Shown: in pieces, positions 56,300-64,000 of the stretch
Position numbering within the stretch: position 1 is the stretch's first letter
Layout: each line of letters starts with the position of its first letter
Assembly (NCBI GenBank): GCA_015143295.1
Contig: CM026573.1
Coordinates: forward strand, 8,709,934-8,773,933
Source of the DNA: Tetracentron sinense
Taxonomy: Eukaryota > Streptophyta > Magnoliopsida > Trochodendrales > Trochodendraceae
Reading direction: 5' to 3'
DNA: 64,000 bases
Translations under genes and position numbers: made by a program
The notes under the pieces: generated by a model
Databases searched by the model: none
What the model saw: the letters and a program-made list of their open reading frames with translations, nothing else
What the model was told of the DNA's origin: nothing

Positions 56300-56960
56300 T
56301 CTAGCGATTTTTATACTCATTGAGATTGTTGATATAGACAAATGACATTTTTGGAAGCTAGCTCAATTTCATATTAAGTCTGTAAGAATAATCCTCAAAC
56401 TGCAATTCTGCTCGTTATAGATTACTAATACACATATATCTATGATTCTGTTGATCCAATACCATTTTTGGTAATTAAAACTATTTTTTACCTCCAAATG
56501 GTGATTCTGACTCATTGAGATCGCTGATACAGAAGCTGAACAACGATTATGTGAGCTCAATATCGCCATTTAAGTATCTAAGCTTATTTATCCTCAATGG
56601 TCCTCAAATGGTGATTCTGACTCATTGAGATCGCTGATATAGAAGCTGAACAACGATTTTGTGAGCTCAATATCACCATTTAAGTCTTTAAGCGTATATA
56701 TCGCCAATAGTCCACAAATGACGATTTTGTCTCATTGAAATCGCTGATACAAAGCTGAACAGCAATTCTGTGAGCTCAATATCGCCATTTAAGTCTTTAA
56801 GCGTATATATCATCAATGGTCCTCAAATGGTGATTCTATCTCATGGTCCTCAAATGATAATTCTGTCTCAATTTAGTCGATGATACTGAAGCTAAACAGT
56901 GATTCTGTGAGTTCAATATCGCCAATTAAAATTTTAAGCATATAGATCCTCAAACGGGTA
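56300..56960 (+). repeat. Minisatellite with 110-bp unit
   Basis: CTCATTGAGATCGCTGAT recurs at 56511, 56621 and 56731 (period exactly 110), then degenerately near 56857. Units contain GAACAACGAT, GAGCTCAATATCGCCATTTA and a CCTCAAATGGTGATTCTG block that is itself doubled at about 56819-56850. A more decayed unit is at about 56310-56400. Three clear plus about two degenerate copies. Confidence 0.85.
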
Positions 56961-57821
56961 TCCCATTGAACTAATCTTCACATATTCAATGGGTATCCAA
57001 TTGAACTAGTCTTCACATATTCAATGAGTAGAACATACTAGCAAATTAAATTTCACTTAAGGGGAAAGTGCACAATGAGTAGACATCAAGCATACTGATG
57101 AATCTAAACAGGAGCTGCATTGTCATGAAACAGCTTACTATTGGGCTCAAAATGGCTCCCCTTAACATTCTTTAAGCATATTTGTACACACTAGATGTGT
57201 TTAAATTCATCTAAATATCAAAGCTCAATATAGTATTTCTCATACCTAAGATATTTACTTTGACTCATCATGGTTCCTTATATCAACTTCTTTATTAGAA
57301 TCAAGGAAATAGTTACTTGTACCTTATAAAAAATTTGCACAGCTTCATTACTCATGTCATATAAAAATCTACTAAATATTTGAGTAAGAGTTCCCCTAAC
57401 ATAAATATAAACACACATAGACGAACGGGTGATTCATAGCTGACATTTAAAAGTTCCAAGTTTTCATTTCACGAGATCCACAAAAAGAAATTTACAGAAT
57501 GCAAAACAATTACATTGCTGTTTTTTTTTCAAACATTTTCATTCATCATCAGCTCAAACTCACTAAGATAAACCCTGCCATCCAAATGCAAATCCACCAC
57601 TTCGACAATTGAGCTAGATTTAGGAGCTCCAAGTGCTTGTACAAGATGGCAAATGCCAACTCATCCATCCTATTCATATATTGGAAAAACAAAAAAATTA
57701 AAATTTTTCTCCATGTTGATGAAAGAAACTAATATTCAACTTCTATTTGAAAAACACAAGCTTGGTTTGCTTTTGTAGCTTCACAACTTCAACCTAAGCC
57801 ATTGCAGCAGCAATGCATCCC
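56961..57821. other. Spacer and 3' flank of the protease remnant
   Basis: A 20-base phrase ATTGAACTAGTCTTCACATA (to TTCAATG) repeats at about 56968 and 57000. Otherwise nothing recognised. Confidence 0.45.
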
Positions 57822-59730
57822 TCATGGCTTAGCCTCCCGCGCGAATAATTCGAGGGTAATCCACCTTCTAAAGTAATTTATATTTGCCTGAAATTTATAA
57901 AAAAAAATTAATTAATTAGCATTCACAATAACAAGTAAGTGGCATCCACTCGTGTGTGTGTGTATGCTTATTGACTGTGTAATCACCTGAGTAAAATCAA
58001 GCGGGAGCTCCGAGCAGAGGTAATCCACGAACTTCAAAACATAGATTCCGCATGCATGCCTACAACCCAAATGGACATTAATAAATCCTATTAGTCACTA
58101 ACATTATTTGATCAAACAAAAAATAAGCAAACTTAGAATGACAATCAACCCACTTGCTTGATATACAACTGCTTTAGTATAAACTAATAATTAAATCCTC
58201 CAGCATACCATCAACCAGTCATTCATCCTACTTACACCACAACTCATTTGTCACATATAAACTAATGCCAACTGAGAAACAAAGAATGTTTAACTGATAT
58301 CATATTTAAACGTAATCTTCCTCATAAGTTATACAATCAGATATATAGATTGTTAATAAGGGTGACATAAATTTCTCTTGAATAACATGTGTTTCAACCT
58401 TAAAAATAGAACGCCATAACACTGCATGTATTAAGAAAGCAACTAGATTTGCAGATTTAAAAATGTGAGGTTGTTCATCTTCTAGCTTTGCTGCATCTAG
58501 ATTTGGCTTGGACAAGGCCAATGGGGATGAAGAGCCCACCACTCCCATCCCTGTTTTCATCTCATTGACGAAATAAAATGATTAAAAAACATGAATTCAA
58601 TGAATGTGATAATCAATACATCAAATAAACTTTTATATGTACTCTAATAAAAAAATCAATTATATTCTAGTGAGGACAAAAGTACGAAATATCTAAATAT
58701 GTTTATTTAACAACTTTTTTTTTGGAGGCCATTTAACAACTCGATATTAGCATTTGGAAATGACAAAGAAAAATAGAAGAATTCCAAAATAAAAGAGTGG
58801 CAACAACATTTACAATTAAGAGAGAGGAAGTGATTAGAGGACCACATAGTCTTCTTTAATATCTAATGCCATTCAATATCTTATCATTTCAAACTTTCAA
58901 ATTATTCAAAAGGAAGGGTGGTGGGCAGCAATTAGCAAAAGGAAGTGTTCATGATCGTGAAGAATTTGGATAGGATTTTCCCTTTCAAACCTTAAGCGTT
59001 TTGTCCCTTATAAGAACACCCTCACAGTCTCACTTCTGCAGACCATAGTAGCTTCCTAGTGGAGCACTCTATTTCCCAAGGGCAGCAAGCTGGAAAATGA
59101 TCATTACTTTCATATTCCATTTTTTTTATAACCTCGAGTTCTTAAGGTCAATTCCCTCATCATTAGAAATAAATTATACTAATTCACTATCCCTTGCATA
59201 CATTTACCCTCCCCTATCTACTTACTATATGGCAATAAGATAACATAGTATGAGGATATTTTTGTCGTATTTTTAAAATTTTTAGTCCAACAATTTTATC
59301 TCTCCTCGCATTATAATAGTAGAGATGATAAGTAAAAAATGAGAACACAAAAAGCTAATAAGTTCAAAATGGTCCGAGATTTACCCATTATTTTCTTGTT
59401 TTGGACAGCTAACCTCTTCCACTTTCCATTTTTCCCCATAAATGGCCTCTTCATCTCCGACAACATAGAAGAGTGACGGCAAGATATCAACCTACAAATA
59501 AAATGAGAAATCAAGGAGTTCTCTTTGATGAAATACTACTCAAGTTTATGATAGAAATATGCACTGTATGATAAAAAACAAATTCGTATATTATAGCTTT
59601 GAGCTGAATTTGGTACTTCTCCCATGGGTCAAAATTCATTGAATCCAAAATATACACGGTCCTCTTCTTAGGACCAATACAGCAAGTGTCCAGTGTAGAT
59701 TATTCCAATTGAAGGGGAGGTATATGCGAT
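57822..59730 (-). pseudogene. Ulp1/C48-type SUMO protease C-terminal region, probable pseudogene
   Basis: Four minus-strand exons can be read: about 59730-59580, 59491-59385, 58059-57987 and 57887-57822 (stop 57824-57822), with GT-AG joins and matching phase. They encode RIYLPFNWNNLHWTLAV with the catalytic His in HW, VYILDSM with the catalytic Asp, VDILPSLFYVVGDEEAIYGE, CPKQENNG, then HACGIYVLKFVDYLCSELPL with the catalytic Cys, and NYFRRWITLELF. This is the order of a plant Ulp1-type cysteine protease domain, which removes SUMO or acts in Mutator-derived Ulp1 proteins. A one-base deletion near 59675-59678 shifts the frame between the His and Asp blocks, and an in-frame stop lies just upstream. 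The usual DCG is ACG. No N-terminal exon was found; a LINE lies upstream. Host gene versus transposon-captured copy is open. Confidence 0.65.
58060..59384. other. Long intron of the protease remnant
   Basis: 1325 bp, AT-rich. The minus ORF at 58306-58560 inside it shows no protease motif, and no other feature was recognised. Confidence 0.4.
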
Positions 59731-60130
59731 CTGCCTTTCACATCACCGGATGTCCATTTTTCCCGCTAGTAACAACCAAATTATTCGAGTTCTATTTGAC
59801 CTCTTTGGCTATATCTGAAGTCGACTTATTATAGTTCTTAGGGTCGACACTAAAATTCTGAAAAGTTGCTGAATCTGCAACTAGGGATTCCTGAGTCAAA
59901 TTGAACACAATTTACTAAAATTTGAACAATACAGAAAATAGTACATGGTTGCTGATTATCAGTTACAAACCTAGATGAAACCATTATATCAAGTTCCAAC
60001 CAAAACATTCCAAACTAAACACAAGGTTATAAGCCTGACTTACATCAAGTTTAAGAGCCAAAAAAATCATTCACATCCCGTAACTTTCCATTTCAGAAAA
60101 TGTCCAGCTTTATAAAAAAAAAAAAAAAAC
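59731..60130. other. Spacer between protease remnant and LINE
   Basis: Minus-strand frames are broken by stops and I see no further protease exon. An A-run at about 60114-60130 forms the border with the LINE. Confidence 0.4.
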
Positions 60131-61600
60131 ATTATCTTGTATATGTTGACCTAGAACAGAGGCCGATTGAGATGATCAATCAATTCCCTAAGAATCTCCA
60201 TTAATTGATTGGCCAAAAGCTTAGCTATGATTTTGTAACAAACATTTGCCAAGCTAATCAGCCGAAAGTGACCCATTTCCTAAGATGAGGAACCTTTGAA
60301 ATCAAAACAATTAGGAGTATGGTTCTATTGATAGAACAAGAAACCTCAATTTAGAAAACTCAACACAGTTGCACAAACATCTTGGCCAACCATGGCCTAA
60401 TGGTGATGATAGAATAAGACCGGTAGACCATTCGGCCTGGCACTTTGAGTGATTTGATTTGGCTGATGATTTGAGTGACCTCTTTTGTAAAAAATCTTAA
60501 TAGATGACAATTCATCTCCAGTGTCACAAAATGAAGGAATAAATTGCAAGGCTTCATCAAAATAGGAAGGATTTGAAGACCAATACAATGACGTAAAATA
60601 ATCAAGCACATAAGCCTCTATATCTGAAAGAAAGAACTGTTAACCACACTCCATTAAACACCTTTAATCTACCAATACAGTTCCCTTGCCGATGATGGGG
60701 AAAAAATTTACTCAATCCCCAGAGATAACCACTGATGTGGAGACTTTTGAGTCCATCATTAGGATACAACACTTCTGGTTCCTTGGACAACCATTTAACC
60801 TCTGATACTGCAATGAAGAGCTCAACAAAATACATGCTTATTCCAAATTGCAATGAGTGTCAACAATACTCTATGCAAGTTCCCAAACTCATTGCGATTC
60901 CAAGACAGAAGTGATTGTTGAATGCAACTTAAGATGTTGAGTAAAAGAATATTGAAAGATCTAGACGCTGCTTATAGTGTTAAAATTAGAGAGCAACACC
61001 GGATCTTTTGGAGGGCCTCCATCCTTCTTCCCATTATGAGTGGTCATTGAAATCCCCTAAATAACACCATGACCCATCAAAGGTTTGTCCAAAATCTGCA
61101 AATTCCAACCATTGATCCGATCACTACCCACTATTGGGATGACCAGACCAATGAAAGAAGCCAAAACTCCAATATTTTGTATTTACAACTGATAGATTGA
61201 TCTTCTTACAAGAAGAAAGTAAAACCGACAACTGTACGGACATATCCAAAAAAAATAGCTAAACTCCACCTCTACCCACATATCCTAATGCAACCTGACT
61301 CAAAAAATCCATTAATGCTGCATTTGTGCTATTTTAACCAACATCTTAGTTTCTGACAAAAAGTAAACATTTGGGCAATGCACAAAAATAATATATTTCG
61401 GTACACAAGCCCTTGACAGTTCCATCCGATAAGAATCACAACCACTGTGGAAGCCCTTGACAATTCCATCCTATAAGAATCACGACAATTGTGGAAGCTA
61501 TTTTGGGATAGCTTGCCTCAACCCATTAAGCCAGACTTCCTTGCCACTAATGATGGCACTCATACGGAAGAGGATGTGGGCCTGTTTTTAGCAATCTTTA
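60131..61600 (-). mobile_element. LINE fragment with endonuclease and reverse-transcriptase N-terminus
   Basis: Minus-strand pieces, high to low: WCYLGDFND of the endonuclease (about 61040), the region before the RT with FTSLYWSSNPSYFDEA (about 60560-60600), then KSLKVPGRMV-type residues equivalent to the KAPGPDG motif (about 60430), and HFRLISLANVCYKIIAKLLA equivalent to the RPISL..V.YKI..K.LA.R motif (about 60200-60280). Frames are shifted several times. The element is cut off at the A-run near 60114-60130, so its 3' half is missing. It complements the 3' half seen at 31453-33800 and may belong to the same lineage. Confidence 0.75.
61406..61497 (+). repeat. 44-bp tandem duplication
   Basis: GCCCTTGACAGTTCCATCCG starts at 61409 and GCCCTTGACAATTCCATCCT at 61453; both continue through AAGAATCAC to TGTGGAAGC. 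Two copies, about 5 differences. Confidence 0.85.
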
Positions 61601-62505
61601 CAGGTGGAATTGTAACTATAGACAAAGGAGAAATAGAGAAACTACCGAGCTATAGTAGAAGACAATAACTCAAGCAAAAAGTTCAAATGGTTGGAGTCGA
61701 ATCTAGAACAAAATTCAGAGCACGTTTGGGGCAACTTGGAAGAAAATCAAACAGAGCACAAACTACAGTACCCGAATTATCATTCATGCACAGATGCCTA
61801 TTACTAGCTAAATCTACACTAACAACCAAGGAACTTTGCCAACAAGCAGCTTGTGATTAATATCCCTAAATAGCGTCTCCTCGAATATTTATATTTTTTT
61901 ATTCTTTATTTCCTCTTTCTATTTTCAATATTTATTGATGCTCAGTAAGCTACGAAACTGAGAATGGAGAAAATAAGACCAAAAGTAGGTTGTCTCATTC
62001 CTGTTCGATGACTAAACAAAATGCAGGACATAAGAAAAAAACAAAAATAATATATCCTTCACAGATTGCAACATAAGAATCGGCACAGATAATCACTTAT
62101 CTTGTTCAGCAACTTGGTTTCAAAGAAGAATACTCATGTCGAAGAAAATGAAGAAGAGGAAACTTACCGCTGAAATGGCTGTAGAACCCAAGTTGATTTT
62201 GGGGAAGAAGAAGATGAAGAAGACGATCCAAATCACCAAAGCAAACCAAAATCGTCCAATGTCGCTGAGCCTTCAACAATGGAACCTCCAATCACCCATT
62301 TGGTGGAGGAGAAATAGGTGCACGAAGGTATGAAACCTAACATTTGGGGGGGGTTTTTAATAAGGGGCAAAATTGAGACATGGTAAGGGTAGTTTTGAGA
62401 TAACATAAGTTTCATACCCTGTTAGATAAATTCTTTTAAACCTTGCCTCATGCGGTAATTAATTTGGTTTAGGTCGACTAAATGGTACTTATCTCTATTT
62501 TTTTC
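61601..62505. other. Spacer, possible 5' LINE or exon sequence
   Basis: At 62137-62334 both strands have open frames. On the minus strand a strong donor-like GTAAGTTTCC follows at about 62160-62170, so a minus-strand leader exon ending at about 62170 is conceivable. I could not link it to a gene. Confidence 0.3.
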
Positions 62506-62509
62506 TAAA

Positions 62510-62950
62510 AACAAGGTTAGATTGTTGAACCCTAAGGGTAAAGGAATCTTAACCATAATAAAGGTGTTGGTTAAAAAGGACACGTGTTGACCTGTGGATG
62601 CGATAGATTGTTGAACTCTAAGGTTAGGGAATCTTAACCATGGTTAATAGGGGTTAAAAAGGACATGTGTTGGCCTGTGGACGCGATAGATTATTAAATT
62701 CTTAAGGGTTAAGAAATCTTAACCATGGTTAATAGGGGTTAAAAAAACACGTGTTGACCTATGGATGCGATAGATTATTGAACTCTTAAGGGTTAGGAAA
62801 TCTTAACCATGGTTAATAGGGGTTAAAAAGAACACATGTTGACCTATGGATGCAATAGCTTGTTGAAAAGGGTTAGGAAATCTTAACTATGGTAGTTGAT
62901 AGGGGTTTAAAAGGACAGGTGTTGACTTTTGGTTGCTATTGAACCCTCCC
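62510..62950 (+). repeat. Five-unit ~84-bp tandem array with CACGTG and TTGAC in each unit
   Basis: The phrase CACGTGTTGACCT or a one- to two-base variant starts at 62581, 62664, 62748, 62833 and 62916 (periods 83, 84, 85, 83). Each is preceded by GGTTAAAAAGGA, and in four units by the palindrome-like CTTAACCATGGTTAA; each is followed by GTGGATGCGATAG and GAACTCTTAAGGGTTAG. The unit is the core of the dispersed family found elsewhere in the window. Confidence 0.9.
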
Positions 62951-64000
62951 TAACTTCAATGGTGATTGTTATGATTCGATCTTGTCATAGTGACACAAAA
63001 GTCTTTTCTTCTTGCCCTATATGAAAGGATGCCTATGGCCTTTCTCTGGCCTTAAGATTTAAAGGCTAGTTCTGTTAAACACTAAAGGCCAAGTCCAGAT
63101 CCCCTGTGGCAGAAGCTAGAGAAATGTCTATTGAAATCAAAATTTTGAATTGTTGAATTGTTGAATTAGATCTTTAAATCTTTGACTGCAACGGTAGGTT
63201 TGCTGAATAGGATCAATGAATCATCATCAGCAATCTCCTCTTTTGATATTTCTGGGTTATTCCGCAGGCCTCAAATAGTTTGGCTATAATGTATTGGCTG
63301 TCCTTCTCTAGGATTCCTGAAAGAGTGAGTAAAGAGAGAAAGAATAATAAACTATGAACATGATCAAAGGGAGCGAAGAGGGAACAGTGAAGAACACGAA
63401 TGAACTAACAGCCTTCCTTCTTAAGAACACTCAAGAACATGGGATCTCAGAAAGAAAGTTCCTAAAGTCTTAGAAAATCTCTTAATCTCCCTAAGTCTCT
63501 TAAATTCAGGATGTTTGAAAAGTATCATTTTCCCTCGTTATCTAAAATCATCCAAGTCTTCCTCTATTTATAGAGAAAAATCCATGATCAAACCATGATC
63601 TCATCTCAGAACATTCTCTCATATCAAAATATATTTGATGTGATAGCTAACAAACTTTGACACATGCCAACTGTATTATGTTAAGTAGAGTTATTCTGTT
63701 AAAATACAGACAGAATCCGTTAAGTGAAGCCTATCTGTTAAATAAAATGTGTTCTATTAAGAAATAACTATCAGCTCATCAAAACCATTGTAACTAACTT
63801 TCAGTTATAGTTTAATCCTTTAAATTGTTATGACCGAAAACAATCCTTTGGATATATTCTTCAAAGGTTAAAAAAGTAAACTTCCTCAAGAAGGAGTTTA
63901 TCTATTTTAACAAATTCTCTCCTAGCTCCCAAAACCACATCTCATAATCCTTCCCGAGATATATATATATATATCATCGTACACCAAAGGCGAGTCATAC
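62951..64000. other. Intergenic DNA to the window end
   Basis: No gene recognised. A TTGAATTGTTGAATTGTTGA stretch repeats near 63148-63166, and a (TA)n tract occurs at 63959-63974. Confidence 0.45.

Noticed and set aside
1..64000. CRISPR array, tRNA, rRNA, phage or bacterial operon
   Set aside because: None of the expected repeats, cloverleaf structures or gene organisation is present; the tRNA-like boxes belong to SINEs.

Overview
The window is nuclear DNA of a flowering plant. It has intron-rich genes whose encoded proteins align end to end with well-known angiosperm families, single-exon plastid-type and multi-exon nuclear genes, AT-rich intergenic DNA, and a dense load of small plant-type transposons (MITEs, tRNA-derived SINEs, LINE fragments, a solo LTR). 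I see no bacterial, phage or organellar operon and no tRNA or rRNA gene. The species cannot be named from sequence alone.

Four genes look intact. (1) 15117-16811 (+): HD-Zip class I homeodomain-leucine zipper factor of the ATHB13/ATHB23/HAT7 type, 3 exons, 266 aa. (2) 26422-27000 (+): single-exon, plastid-targeted small membrane protein with a bacterial-PH-like domain, 192 aa. (3) 40005-44156 (+): FOUR LIPS/MYB88-type R2R3 MYB, 12 exons, 479 aa. (4) 46725-53270 (-): ER UDP-galactose/UDP-glucose transporter of the UTR1/UTR3 type, 7 exons, 332 aa. Genes 3 and 4 are convergent. A fifth locus, 57822-59730 (-), holds the C-terminal half of a Ulp1/C48 SUMO-protease-like gene with the His, Asp and Cys regions visible but a frameshift, so it is probably a pseudogene. 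The genes are unrelated in function; only linkage joins them.

Layout: 1-14.5 kb is almost entirely repeats (TIR elements, two SINE families, fold-back elements, short tandem arrays). 14.5-18.4 kb is the HD-Zip gene. 18.4-26.3 kb is repeats, including a 626-bp near-perfect fold-back. 26.3-28.3 kb is the PH-like gene. 28.4-39.2 kb is TE-rich, with a LINE interrupted by a solo LTR. 39.2-53.5 kb holds the MYB and transporter genes, with insertions in their introns. 53.5-64 kb is TE-rich again, with a 110-bp minisatellite, the protease remnant, a second LINE and an 84-bp tandem array.

The least expected signals are: (a) a retroposon family present twice as a tandem dimer, each insertion bounded by its own 15-bp target duplication, whose units carry a plant snRNA-like upstream element and TATA-like box at a constant 24-bp spacing, followed by a hairpin with paired substitutions; (b) a mobile repeat family, about a dozen scattered copies plus a 5-unit array, that repeatedly carries CACGTG and TTGAC motifs beside a palindrome; (c) the long fold-back at 19691-20316. 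Exon boundaries, target duplications and inverted repeats were read by eye; no alignment or database search was run.
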